DNA of 64,000 bases from Sphagnum compactum (lineage: Eukaryota > Bryophyta > Sphagnopsida > Sphagnales). The position numbers were made by a program, and so were the translations under genes. The stretch lies in the NCBI GenBank assembly GCA_965153455.1, contig OZ234494.1:4836001-4900000 (forward strand), read 5' to 3'. The notes beneath the pieces were generated by a model. It made no database searches and was not told the DNA's origin. It was given only the letters and a program-made list of their open reading frames with translations. Below, one piece after another: positions 1-13,145 of the stretch; position 1 is the stretch's first letter, and every line of letters starts with the position of its first letter.

Positions 1-1
1 T

Positions 2-864
2 GCTCAAAATGACCGCCTCCCGCTCCGTACTGTTGTCCAAGTACAAATCTTTGCCAAATAACCAAGCTCACGAAACTGGTTTCTGCAGAATGTGAATCCT
101 AGGCAGTCGCATGATCTGAACCTTGCATAACAATCAAGTTCCTTCAAGCATTTGGTATATACTGAAACCTGAGACATTACCAAACTGCAGGTACTATTTA
201 GTGAGCAACTGAAGCTCAGGGATGCTATCACAGGAATTACCAACCAGGTTGTGAAAGAAACAGAATTGCATACCTCATCAAGGCTGGAAGCTCAAGGCAA
301 CAACTCCACAGCCACTGCACTACACACAGGGACTCGGCAAGTGGAGGCTTCAGCAGCACAGGAGCAGGTCAATCAGAAGGACATCAAAGCATTGCAACGA
401 GACCTTGATGCAATGACAGTCAAGTGCACACAACTTGAGAAAGAATATACTGGCATACATGAACAAGTACTCATCCTGAACCCTAAACCATAAACCAGCT
501 ATACGTGAAAATCATTCTCCGTAATGATGTCTGAAATTGGTGTTTTCTTTCTAAGCAAGTCCTGAAGTTGGTGTTCTGAAATTGGTTGTTTCTTTGATCT
601 AAGGAAGTCCTGAAATTGATCCAGGTGTTTTGTGGGTTCTGCTGGTTGTGGAAATACTACTATTCTGGTTCTGAAACTGGTGGACTGTGGCAGGTTGAGA
701 GGCTTTTGAAACCACCCAAACCACATTCATCATCACCATGGTCATCTGGGTGGAAAAAGCTGAGTAGAATGCAAATTTTTCATCACCACAACAAGGAAGA
801 GACTGTGATGGTCCCACCGCCTCAACGTGCCACACCTCGAAAATGGAGGAATTCGATATCATAA
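2..864 (+). CDS. NPH3/RPT2-family protein, 3' end only (last three exons)
   Basis: NPH3 proteins are plant-specific BTB/NPH3 adaptors for CUL3 ubiquitin ligases; founding members act with phototropins at the plasma membrane. The window holds the C-terminal end. Exon 2-40 encodes AQNDRLPLRTVVQ and ends at a GTACAA donor. Exon 191-466 starts after CAG with VLFSEQLKLRDAITG, the conserved end of the NPH3 domain, then a Q/E-rich stretch that looks like a coiled coil. Exon 694-864 (after GGCAG) encodes the basic tail with SSGWKKLSRM and ends RKWRNSIS then TAA. All joins are phase 0 and the frame stays open. The LPLR..V.Q.LF.EQL.LR signature followed by coiled coil and WKKL tail is typical of the family. 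The BTB domain and most of the NPH3 domain lie left of the window, so the subfamily cannot be named. Reading through the exon 2 donor would stop at 493; I prefer the spliced form because the last exon carries the family-like tail. Confidence 0.85.
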
Positions 865-2735
865 GAGTGAGGAAACTGGTTTCAATGGCTTCTGGAAAAT
901 TTATGTGACTACAAAAACAGAGTTATAAGTGCACAGAAAAAGATTTCCCCATGAAGAACTCCACTCAAGGCATTTGCTCCAAATCCATGGTTGGTATTAA
1001 CCATTTAATGGGGGACAAAATCCATAGTTCAGTTTTTCCAACAGATTGGAATTGTAGCATCTGTGGTTGCATGCTAAATCTGCAAGGACCAGCTGCAAAG
1101 TTGTGCCCAAAATGCTAGTTTTCATGGGCAGAAACATTTACTATTTGGGCAAAATTTGAATTTAGGAGAGTGAGAAGGAAGAAAACAAATAATGAAATTG
1201 GGTCTGCACATACTGCTGCAAAGCTACAGTTGAACATCCAGAGCTTGAATTAGGAGAAACCTCATGTAGATAGGCTACGAGGCAACACTTCTATGTCATG
1301 GGTGATCTCGACCAATTTGAGCATGTAGAGACATGAGACACCAAAAGGGTTTAGCGCGTAAGCTTGGTTAAGGTTCACTGCCACATTCCATACTGAATTT
1401 TTCTGAAGCATGCATGATTGATTAATTAGGTGAGGGATAGAAAGTGAGAACTGTTTTGGTACAATTCTCACTACTTGTCAGAGTTGTTGTACTGAGGTTG
1501 TACATAACCTTTTGTTTAAAGCTTTCAGTTTGTGTGAGTAGTATTGGGGGAAGAAGTCAGGACATACATGGACTGAGAATGTTGTGCTTACACCGCCAAT
1601 TAAGTCAATTCATATGCTAGCATAACACTCTGATGATATGTACATTTCTGTCTTGCAATCTACTTCCATGATGTCCCAACAATTGTCCTGCCAAGAATGT
1701 CAGGCTGTAGTCATATACTCTCTCCCTCTTGCTCTCTCTCTCATATGTATTTGTTGTGCTCCAAACATCTGCATGGGAGTTCATTGTGGGTTCTCAGCAA
1801 AGTTTGGAATTCTAAATTTCTTGGGTTGGTTTTGATCTTTATCTAACGGTCTCTACGTTTCATGCAACGACATATACTTGTGCAATAATGTTTCTTGTTG
1901 TTGGATATCCACCTCAATAGTAGGTAATACAGCATAAGTTCAGACTTTTTAATTGTTGGTTGGTTCTTGTAAATGAGAAGCTAGTCTTTGGGAATTTGGA
2001 AGCCTCACAAATGTATTTGGAGGGCACCTTATGTCCATGGATATCCCTCCCTCCCCCTCTCACATTAGACATTGATCATCTCAGACAAGTACTTACCATC
2101 CAGGAAGAAAAATGTGGCATTTCTTACATGCTATATAATTCATGGACTTCACATTTTGTTTGTTCAGAATCATAATGCTAGTCTTATTATTAAGACTTAG
2201 TTTTAGTTCTACTCTTCTGTGTTTTTTGTTTTTCCTAGTTCTTTAGTCATTTATTATGGTGAGTCTGGGGATTTCTGGATTGTCATGAGATTTGCTTCTG
2301 TTGTTTCACAGGGGTGTCATGTTACAAGCTTTTTCCATGACAACGGTGATATCATTAGCACACGAGATCAAGATTTGGGTGGTCAGATAGTTACCCGATT
2401 GTAAAGATTTTTTTTCAAATGCACCAAAATTTATTCCATTTCTCCAAACAATAGCCAACTCTTGAAATTGCATTGAGATTTTTCATTACTCAGTCTGCAT
2501 GCCTCATGGTCACAATTTTGAACATTGGAGACCCATTGCATGCATGAACAAAACCCAAGCCAACATGATGAAATTGGCAGCAAGAAACAAATGAACAATG
2601 TAGAAGTAGCAAAGCTCTACCATAGTACCTCCATCACTTCAACACATGTTTGTCGAATAATTAGGTAAATTTTGAGGATTCCATTTCAACAAATGATATA
2701 TTCACAAATATTCCATCAGTTTCTTTATTTCTTTT
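865..2735. other. Intergenic, downstream of the NPH3 gene
   Basis: Open frames here are short (under about 75 codons), have no recognisable motif and lack flanking splice signals that would join them. The first few hundred bases probably hold the NPH3 3' UTR. I see no gene in the rest. Confidence 0.5.
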
Positions 2736-2739
2736 TACA

Positions 2740-3190
2740 TAGACTAAGGCGCTACCTAGTAAGTAAGGGATTAACTAGGTTAGGCCTATCTACCTCCCTA
2801 CCTACCCACCTTCCTATCTATGGGTTTACTTACCTACCTACCTAGTTATTTGGGATAGGGGTTATCAAAAGCTTACATGAGGGGGTTACAAAGGGCCATT
2901 TTAAAGACTACCTAAAGTTACCTAGGGATAATTTACAAGGTTACATAAAGCCTACCTAAGGGGTTATAAAGGGATTTTCTAAGTGATGGGGTACATAAGG
3001 GTTAGTTATGAGGTTATGTAAGGGCTATTTAAGAAGATTATCCAGAGTCTTCCTAAGTTAGGGGATATTTAGGAGGTGACTTATGGGGCTGCATGAGGAG
3101 CTATGAGGAGTTACCTCAAGGATACTTAAAGACTACATAGAAGATGACTTAAGGTAGGGGATATTTAAGTATAATAGCAAATCAAACAAA
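2740..3190. repeat. Low-complexity block: (CTAC)n-like stretch followed by degenerate GGTTACATAAGG-type repeats
   Basis: From about 2785 to 2850 the sequence is dominated by CTAC/CTTAC tetramers. From about 2865 to 3175 it changes to loosely repeated units around AGGGGTTACATAAGG and its variants (ACTACCTAAAGTTACC, AGGAGTTACCTCAAGG). CTAC is the complement of GTAG, so both parts may derive from one motif read on opposite strands. There is no coding potential. Confidence 0.6.
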
Positions 3191-3821
3191 TTGGACACCT
3201 TCTGTGCAAGACACAGAACCTCATGGTGGCTCCTATGTGATCAAACTATATGATTTGGAAGGAAGTTTTTCTGCAGTCCCTGTGGGTGAGAGAGAGAAGC
3301 CATGGCAGTAGTTCTTTTCGGATCCTTCCCAATGGTGGGGTCACAGATCAGAGAAGGAAACTGAACATCAATCTTGTTAGAATTCACCTGTCTTGTTGAT
3401 GTCAATTTTGCTGCTCTCTCTTGATTGCTATCCTGTTGTGGGTCTAAACGTTGGCATAACTTCTTTCACATCCTTTGCACTGGTGGGATGATAGTAGTAG
3501 GCTGGAGAAGGTAAGTAGATGCAATATGCTGATGGAGAAGGTTGGCGCAGCTTTCTCCATTCTTATGATAACATTTATACCTGGTATGTGGATCCTGCAC
3601 GGCTGGTCAGCTTGACCTGGATCCTTGTTGTAGACAAATGAAAGGTACCCAGATTTCACACATAAGGACACAGCAGAAGCACTCTGGTTTGAGAGCTGAT
3701 GAAACCCACCATGGGTGGCAGCAGAGATGGCTGCAATGGCACTGGGCCCAGTGCAGAATTACACATTTTTCCATGGAATGAGAAGCTTACAACACATGTG
3801 AAGGGTGGGCAATCTGAGAAG

Positions 3822-4803
3822 GCAACCAGAAGAATGAGTCCCAACAAATTCACTGTGTGCAATAGCTTGATTGACATATATGCAAAATGTGGGAGCATTG
3901 AAGATGCTTGCTTGGACAGCTTTCAACAAGATGCTATCTTGAGATGTGGTCTCTTGGAATGCCATGGTATTGGGACGTGTAAAATGCGGGTAAGGGTAGA
4001 AGGCACTGGAGCAATTTCAACAAATGCAACAGGACAGTGTATGGCCAAACACTGTGACTTTTTTGGGGGGTGCTGAATGCATGTGCCAGCATGATTGCAC
4101 TTGAAGAGGGCAGATGTGTTCATGTGCAGACGTGCAGACAAAGTGATTTGGAGTCTGAGGTCTTTGTGGGGAGTAGCTTGGTTGACATTTATGTAACATG
4201 TAGGAGCATGGAGGATGCCATCTCAAGATGTGATAACTTGGACTGCCGTACTTGGAGGATGTGCCCCTGCATGGGCATGATAAGGACGCTCTTATACATT
4301 TTGAACAGTTGTGTAAGAAGGTTTGCAACCAAATGATATCACTTTAATTTGTCCTGTCAGCTTGTAGCCATTCAGGTTTGTTGGATGAAGACGTGTGCTT
4401 GTATGCTTCAATGGTCACCGAGTATATGATTTCTGCAAAATTGAAACATTACACCTTTATGGCTGACCTTCTTGGCTGTGCTGGCCATCTACAGGAGGCA
4501 GAGAATATGGTCATTACAATGCCCTGTAAACTAGATGTGGCAGCATGGGTGGCTTGCTTCACACTTGCAGAATTTGTGGTAATTTGGAGGTGGCAGATGC
4601 CATTGCCAAATGAATTCTTGAAATGGAGCCTGACAATGCTGTTGGGTATGTGTGTTGTCAAACATCTATGCTGGTGCTGGCAACAGGCTTCTCTGTGAGA
4701 ATTCTGAGCACAGAGAAAGGAAAAAAGATCTGAAGAAACAGCCAGGTTGCACTTGGATTGAGGTGAATAATGAGGCACACTGCAAGGTCCAGGAGCAAAA
4801 CTA
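3822..4803 (+). pseudogene. Pentatricopeptide repeat (PLS-class, E-type) pseudogene
   Basis: Intact PPR proteins of this class bind organellar RNA, usually for editing or processing. Several frames of this stretch spell typical moss-style PLS PPR blocks in order: PNKFTVCNSLIDIYAKCGSIEDA (first part from 3840); GVLNACASMIALEEGRCVH near 4066-4121; EVFVGSSLVDIYVTCRSMEDA near 4165; YTFMADLLGCAGHLQEAENM near 4450; MPCKLDVAAWVA near 4520; GNLEVADAIAK near 4580; and the E-region end QPGCTWIEVNNEAH near 4741-4785. The blocks sit in different frames with stops between them, so several frameshifts have broken the gene. Introns are absent, as usual for the family. No DYW domain follows; stops appear right after 4803. 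No residual function is expected. The left limit is approximate, since PPR-like sequence fades out below about 3820. Confidence 0.8.
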
Positions 4804-5327
4804 AGGTCCTCAGTGACTCCTGCACACTAAACAATGATTTCTATTACTTCTCGTATGTAACTTGTTGCTGGAGAATGGGTGATGATAATACTTCTGTTAT
4901 GGAACTTGCTGCTGGAGGATGGACTGGATGTTATTGTGTGGAACACAGCCTCTTGTGAATACCCACTACAAGCATGCTCATAATAATTCTGCATTTGCAC
5001 ATAAAAATCTGCAGCTCCCAGTACACATGTTGACAAGAAAAGCCAAATCATCTCTATACAAAACAGATTGTTAAAACAGCCGACCATTCCCATGTTCAAA
5101 ACACTTCAACACAAGCATACTGTTGTTCGCTTAAGTCTTACAGTTTTGCTCCAAACTGCATTTTTGACTCCAAAAAATTCAATCTACATAAAACTATCAT
5201 CTTCAAACTTTGAAGTTGCAAGGACACACATGATCTGGTTGTATATGACTCCAAAGGAAAGGGGAAACATTGCATGTAAAGATTATCTCTGCTAAGGGAG
5301 GGCTTGACAATGATCCAGTTAGGGGCT

Positions 5328-5359
5328 GATTGAAGCTCTTGCTAGCAAGAGCTTCAATC
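5328..5359. repeat. Perfect 32-bp palindrome
   Basis: The left arm GATTGAAGCTCTTGCT is followed directly by its exact reverse complement AGCAAGAGCTTCAATC, with no spacer. The next base pair outward does not match. It lies between the PPR relic and AT-rich DNA, outside any supported gene. Confidence 0.9.
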
Positions 5360-6250
5360 TTTCCTCTACCTCTCCTCTTCCAACCCACAAAGTCCTTCCA
5401 ACTGGTTAGCACTGGTTAACTTTTGAACACCAACTGCAAGAGTGTACTCCTGACTCTATGTGTTGTGTTTTTCGTCTATTCTCCTGTTTTTTTTACCTGA
5501 CTGACTTGAGGAAAAGTTTCTTGCTTTCTTCCGCACTAGTGGATATCTGCTGGGAAGATCTAGCAAAGCAGATGCCTTGATCTAGCATAGGTACCAGCTT
5601 GATCTGGCAAAGTGGGTATTTACCTTGATCTGTTGTCACAGCATTTGAGGATAAGACTTTGGATATGAGTTCGTTGTGAGGCATGACAGTGCAGTTGCAG
5701 GATTGGAAGATGAGGTGAAGCTGGTTGAACAGTTGTGGTAGACCTGATAGCATTAGTTGTCACTGTCGTCGCTTCAAAGTTTCACTACTTTGCTCTTCCA
5801 ACACCTTTTTCTCTTCCTCTATCACCTGCCACAAATATATTCACCATCTTTAGGATACGATCTAGATCCTAGCTTTCTTTCATGTCCAATGCATCATGTT
5901 GAACACTCCATACATTTCAAATGCAACAACAAGTGCAATTAATCTGTTAATTTCTCTACAGTGATTTTACTTGGAGAGGGAGCTTCACATAGTGAGTGCA
6001 CGAGTTCAGCTGGTAGTAGACACTGTATAATCTTCATGTCAGCATCTGAAACCCAACTCCATCTCAGAAGGGAGAGGAATTTCCTGGTTGTGAGCAACAG
6101 CACCATCAGTGATGCTTGAATTGCAAGGAACTTCTTGCTGCTTGCAAGCATCATGATCATCAGTGATGCTTGAAGTGCACTTAGAATCTGAAAGCCCTCA
6201 GATTGAAAGAAGGGATCTGCTGGGTATCTTCACAGTGTCTTTGAAAGTGA
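5360..6250. other. Intergenic, no supported gene
   Basis: Open frames of 60-86 codons occur on both strands (for example 5493-5753 and 5939-6160, both -). I recognise no family motif and no convincing exon joins. They could be remnants of a gene, but nothing in the sequence decides it. Confidence 0.4.
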
Positions 6251-8869
6251 GGGTTCTCATTGTAGCAGTTTTCTTTACAAGGATCATATTTTTTTGTATA
6301 TTACAATAATTAGCATGATTACTTTAATTCTTAGTAATTAATATTTTAAATGTGAGCTTCTAAATTACTTAATTTTTAAAAGTATATTAGAACCAGCTTT
6401 TTTTTTCCCCCCCCCCCTTAAAGTATGATATTTTTGGGTCAAAGTTTAATTTTCGTATATTAAAATAATTAGTATATAACTTTAATTATGAATTATCATT
6501 ATTATTATTATTTCAAGTCTAAGCTTCTAAATTACTCAATTGTTTGAAATGTATTAAAACTAAATGTGTTATTTTCTAAATGATGATGAAGAAAGAGTAT
6601 TATGGTGTGGTTTTGTGGAAAAGGAACCCATTTAGTTCATTTGATTTCATTTGTGTTGCAATCTGATCTTTTATCTCAATCACTAAATCCTAAGTGCAAG
6701 GTTCAACTCCCTTGCTCACTTCTATGATTTTTACCCTCTTCCCATTAGATATTATGTTTTTTTTTTTTTTTTGGTTTTTTATGTCAATTTAATACATATA
6801 TTCAATAATCAAAATCATTATTTAAATTTCAAAATATTATTTTAAATAGTTGCTTCACATTAAATATGATGTTTGAAATGTTGCAAACAAACATTTAAAC
6901 TAATAAAAAATGTGCCAAACACAACTACCTAAACAACTTTTTAGATGGATATTATAGTAATTAAATTATTATTTAAATTTTGAGTTATTCTTTTAAATTA
7001 TTAGTTCCCATTAGATTTTTTTAAAATTTTTTTTCTAATGTCAAATTTCAATATGTGTTTAAATGATTAAAATAATTATTTGATTTCCAAGGTATTAATT
7101 CAAATCAATCCAAGCGCCAAACATAATTATATCAATAAAATATGCCCAACACAACTACCTTTAGGTTTCAACCAAATGTATGAAAACCGATTGAATCAAT
7201 TTTTGTCATTTGCATTATGACATTAAAATAACAACCACATTACATCTTGAATTTGGATCTCCTATTTCAATGGCTTTCTCTTTTGTACATAAAAATCCTA
7301 GTGTACATTGATACCCCACAATCAAATCAATTTTTCAAACATAATTTTATGATCCAAAGACATTTAATAAATGACATAATTAACAAAGTAATAAATCTAA
7401 CATGGTGTTAAGTTGTGTAATGAGTGCAAATTAAATCAAGGTTGTCAAAATGGATGTGATGTCCTCAAATTTGTGTTAGTTATGACATCATCATTTGTTT
7501 CAACACATTAATTTTGTCTTTTAAGACAAATGTCAACTATTTTTTTAGTGATTGAAAATTTTAGTTTGCCAACTTTTGGTTATCACAATGTGCAACCAAA
7601 AATTTTCGATTGCCATTCAAGCGACCAAAAGTTTTTAATCATCGCCCAAAAATTTGGGTGCTGCGCAAAAAAATTCAATCATCCAATTGATAGTCGTTAA
7701 ATCCTCACAATTGATTCAATGATTGAAAACTTTTTGATCATTGTTAAAAAGAACATCAATTGCTCCTCAAATTTTGCCTAAAAAAATTGATCTTCACTTT
7801 TTGGTCTTCAAATCAAACCATTGAATTTTTAAAGACCTACGTGGAAAATTTTTGATCATTATTCGAATTTTTTCAATCGTCCAATGGATGATGGTTCAAT
7901 CTCCACCATTGATCTAACAAATGCCTAGACGTTGTGACAACCCTAAATGAAATGATTTTTCATTTTAATATCATTGCAACGAAATTTCTTGATTTATTTT
8001 AATTTTAAATCTAAGATTTTAGTTAATAGAACATACACGTGCACATTGTTCACTTTAAATTTTTCATGAAATGTTATTTTCAAGATATGAACAATGTTTG
8101 AGTTTAAATTGAAAAAAAAATTCAAAAAGGAGGCAAAGAAATTTAGTAAGTACCTAATGATCTTAAAAATACCTGAAGCACATTAGAATAAACCATCACA
8201 TTGGTCACAAAAGTTATTTTTCCTTTTAGAATACAAAATTGACATAGTAATAGTCCATAAAAATGAAGCTCTCGAAAATCATTACATTTGCAGACATTGA
8301 TGTTTTCTCATGAACAATTTTGAAAAGAGAAACTTATTATATGTTGGATCAAATTACAATGTTGAATTGTTCTCTCAACCTTTTGAAATCATCCATTCAT
8401 GTTGAATGGAAGTTCAATTTTATAAAGGAATTGAAAGTTTAGAAAAGATAGGAAATACATAACAATAGTAGAAATCAACCAAAATGCAACCACTACATTT
8501 ATGGTTACCTACTATAACTTGTTGTTTGCAACTAGTTTTGGGAGTATTTGCAACTATTAGATCAAAATTTTCAATTATTTTGGTCATTGTTACGACTCTG
8601 TTGCAACTATTGATGACTTCATCCTCTGGGCTAGATGGTTTTAAAATCTCTTTTCATTCGTGAATAAGTTAATATGTCTCATTAGTCACAATAGTCGCCA
8701 AGTCAATCGCACCCCTAAAGATATTCTATGGTCATTTAGGGGCATATTTTTATGTATGTATTAAAATTATATTTAAGATATATTACCTGTATAATAGAAA
8801 TAATAATAATAATAATATCATACATTAATTATGTATGTGTGTAATGTTCATATAATTGAATCTAGAAGT

Positions 8870-9200
8870 TCATATTATTTTAATCTGAAAATTGCTGTCT
8901 AAATTTGAAAATTGATATTTGATCTATGAAAATTGTTACGTGAACTCAAAAGTTATCATTTGAATCTGAAAAGTGTTATTTGAATATCAAATTTGATATT
9001 TCAATTCTAAAAATTGTTATTTGAACTAAAATCTAATTATTTCAATTTTTACAATTATTAATTGAGTCTAAAAATGGATATGTCAATTTTGAAAAAAACA
9101 ATTTGGATCTAAAAGTGAATAGTTAAAATTTGAAAATTAATTTTGAAATTGAGAAACGTATTTCAATTTATTAATTTATATTCGAATTCTTAAAATTGGT
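8870..9200. repeat. Degenerate short tandem repeat around TTATTTGAATCTGAAAATTG
   Basis: Units of roughly 20-25 bp recur with variation, for example AATCTGAAAATTG, TTTGAATCTGAAAAGTG, TTTCAATTCTAAAAATTG and TTGAGTCTAAAAATGG. The register drifts, as in an old, decayed minisatellite. It has no coding potential. Confidence 0.6.
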
Positions 9201-12200
9201 AATAAGAGCTATAACAAATGAAATAATAACAAAAGTAATAATGGCAAAATAGCTAGCCACTAGCTACATTAATATTAAATATTTAGTCTATTAAAAATAT
9301 AGAATTTTATTTTATTAATATTATTTATTATTTTAAATATTAAATAGTTATAAAAATGGATAATAATAATAAAATAACTAGTTAGTCTAACCACTAACTA
9401 CACTAGTAATAATATAATATTATTATATATTAACTTTTATTAATTTTAATAATGGATATAATTAGGAGGTGAACTAAACTAAACTTAACCTAGGTACATA
9501 GCTTAACCCAACATAACCTAACATGGTTAGTTAATTAATAGTTGTTAGTTAATATGTAGTTATTAGTTCATGCAACTAAATTGCAATTAAAAACTTATCG
9601 TATATCTTTTGTCTTTGTTTTCACATTTCAAAATTATATAAGTAAGTGCACTAAAACATTGAATATACACAATGACAATCACATAGACCATACATTTTGT
9701 ATGTAGATGAAATCGTATATGTTAACTTTGACTTCACATGTTGTTTGTAACTAAGAACACGTGCAACTTGTTCAAGGCAATTAGGGCATTTTTAGTTGCA
9801 CATGACTCAAGTGTCTAAAAAACCATTTTTCTTCTAGTGTAAACGACTCGACGATATGAACAATATCATTATGTTTGTGTTTTACCAAAGGAAAAGAAAG
9901 TTTGACAAACATAGGAGATAGGCAAACAATTCATAACGATATCAAAAACATGCTTGCACATACATTTATTAAAAATTTTAACTTATATAATATATCTTTG
10001 ATTAAATCATCGACAATCTTTTGAACCTAACTTGAACACTAACATTTAATGTATCCATGGTTATTTGCAACAATTATTTGCTACCTATATAATATAGCTA
10101 AGAAAGTTATATTTAAAATTAACAATGTTAAAATCAAGTGTTTGTTAAATTTTAGTTTCGACCAAAATTTAGGAAAAAATATTAAATTTTTATATATGGT
10201 TCAATTAAATAGCTAGAAATGTCAAATTAATACATTGACTTATAGTCAGATTTGGATATTTTTTTCCTATAGATCATTGTTACTTTTGCTTACCACAAAG
10301 ATGATAAAAGAACAAGCTAGTTTCTTGTGATATCTACCCAAGTTTTCTAGTGAGGTCATTTACGTAAAAGAGCTTTGTCCAACATTTTAAAACCCTTAAT
10401 TTTAAAATTATTGATTTTTTAATGAATTTTCTTTTGGAGTCAAATTGGTGATCATGCGTAAGAACATCAATGTTTTTTAATTCTAAAATTTGTGAGCTTG
10501 AAAAAATAATTTTTGGAAAAAAAAAAAACCTTGTAATCAACACCCACAAATTATATGCAAGGACTAATTGCAGCCTACAGTACTTGGAAATGTGTAGGAC
10601 CTAATTGAAGTTGTTGGTAGTGGGCACCTTTATCAAAAGCTTTTTATGTGAATAACAACATTTTAGAACTCATGGAGTTTAGTAATAGTATTAGCAAAAC
10701 TTATTAAATTACAAAACAAATCCAATTGTGCTAGTGTGACATTGTTTGTCATGAGAATGGGTTTAGTGTGGTCCATATCTTATCAACCCACATCTTATTC
10801 AATGTTTATTGTCTATTTTGAATTATCTTCATGGCTATGGGTGCATCACATGGAGGTTTACAATACCTACTTGAATTTTTCTAATGGGCTCATCTAGTTG
10901 AAAAACCTCTACCTTTAACATTTTGAAACCTTTAGTTATAAAACCCTTTCAACCAATGGTTTTTTCATGACTTTTCTTTTAGAGCAAAAAACACATAAGA
11001 CTAAATTGTTAATTTAGAATTAAGTTACCCAACATAATGGATAGAAAATTCCACTTAATGACCATCAGATTTATCATCAGACCATCAGATTTTAACAAAT
11101 TTATCATTATTATTTTTAAATTACAAAGTAATCAAATTATTTACAAGAAATGAAAATTTATTTTCAGTAACTCATTAAAAATTTATAAATATATATAAAT
11201 AAGAGAACTGTTATCTAAAGTTTAATGCACTACAAGAAATTGTGTACCGTCCCTTGTCAAAGACACACATAATTGAAATAAAAACCTATATCATGATCTA
11301 CAACAAGTTCGACACCCAAGCTCCAATTTTTGTGATTCCAAAAGAATCAACAAGATCGAATTATATTATTCCTCATGCACCAAGCACTTGGGACGAGATT
11401 CAAAATTTATAATTTCTTATAATGTGTGGGCAACACATGATTATTGCAGCAAAGGTAGGATTTCATTCATTTTTATTTTTTTCCATCTCAATGTGTGCCG
11501 AATATTGTTACTAACATTTATTATAAAAAACCAAATCCTTGATTTATGCAAAAACTTGTGGCCAATGACAACACCACCCAACACACAAGGGATTTGTCTA
11601 GTGAATTCCAAAGTGTGGTGCTTTGGGATTTGGATTTTAGAAATATATGTAATATGTCCAAGATTTTGAATAACAAGGATTGTAACCTAGAAAGTACATC
11701 GTCTTATTGAGAAAATGATAATGGAGAGGTATTGTTCATCCTCCAAAAATATTAAAAAAATCAACATTAAACCTCAAGGAGAAGTAACGCGAGAAGCTAG
11801 CAAAAGGACTAATTTCAAAATAATCATATTACGTGATTTACATGTCAAGGGGGAAGGGGGGACCTGACCTCAAGTCTATGTATGTGTTCATGAAACTCTT
11901 GAAAAGGAAGGCCATGATCCATAATGAAATCATGATTTTTTGAGATCTCCAAAACCATTGGCGAATAACCAAAAGCCATATTCTAATGAGGATTGGCACA
12001 AAAAGAAAGTGTAGCACAAGTTCGACAAGATGTTTTTTTCAATTTTGAACTCAAAGCTCAATGACACGTTCTATAAAAAAATAAAATGAGACTCAACCCC
12101 TTCGATGATGCTCCACTTTCTAAATTTATAACTATTTTGAAAAAGTGGATAATTAGTGTAATTTCGAAGACAATTATTGCAAAGTTCATTACTCTGGACA

Positions 12201-13121
12201 CACATTACAAGTATGATAGATTCAATGACATGATAAAGCTTTTGAACAAATTCTAGAGCCAATATTGAATAGTGATATGGTATGTCTTAGCACTTTCGGT
12301 GGGGGAATTGTGACTTACATTTGCTTGGAAAGTCCAAGTTGAACAATTATCTATTCATTTGCAATGCTTGTCGTTATCTTTTCATCTCACTTCCCGAATT
12401 TCTCATTTTTGATACTTATGGGAATTGAATTTTTTCTTGTTGTACCTATACAACAATTTTCTTAATATATTATGAGAACATTTGGATAAGTTGACGTGAA
12501 TTTAATAAATATAAAACAATTTGATTACAAGTGTTATATATTCATTTTTTTCATTTCTAAATGATTTGAAATGTTTTTTAAATAACATTATAATCATGAG
12601 TATTTGTAATTTACACTTTTACATATGGAACATTAATTTTTTTGTTTTTTTGAAACATAATAGTAAATCCAATTGACAAGTTATTGACATTTCAAAATCA
12701 AGTTCAATGGTTAGAGGTTAGTGAAGTTTTCATTTACACACAAATAGGTTTGAACTTAAATTTTTTTTTGAGGTCCTAGGATCCAAAATATGAACATCAT
12801 ACCATTAAACCATCACTATTAAGGAAATGGAACAATTTTTTCAATCATAAAATTTCTTATGTCAATTTAAAAATTTAAAGTTCAAAAAATATTCTTTTTT
12901 AAAAGTCAATTTTAATTTTGGCACATTATTTTGATTATTTAACACACTAGTTTTAAGCACATGATAAAAGAAGCAATTGTGGGTCATGTTTTCCATGCTT
13001 ACACTTTGAATAAAATAATAATAATCAATTAGATTCACACAATTATATGTAAAACAAATCATGTCTTTTCCATCATTAAATTACATGTTTTCAAATATTT
13101 CATCTCTTATAAATACAACAA

Positions 13122-13145
13122 AACACACACACACACACACACACA
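13122..13145. repeat. (AC)n microsatellite
   Basis: Uninterrupted run of about 12 AC dinucleotides in AT-rich intergenic DNA. Confidence 0.9.

Noticed and set aside
4827-5099. 90-codon - strand open frame after the PPR relic
   Set aside because: No motif, no splice context and overlap with decayed sequence. It is consistent with a chance frame.
12690-12815. SINE-like stretch with A-box-like TGGTTAGAGGTTAGTG and B-box-like AGGTTTGAAC
   Set aside because: The boxes are approximate, no tRNA-like fold or target duplication was found, and no second clear copy was seen in the window.
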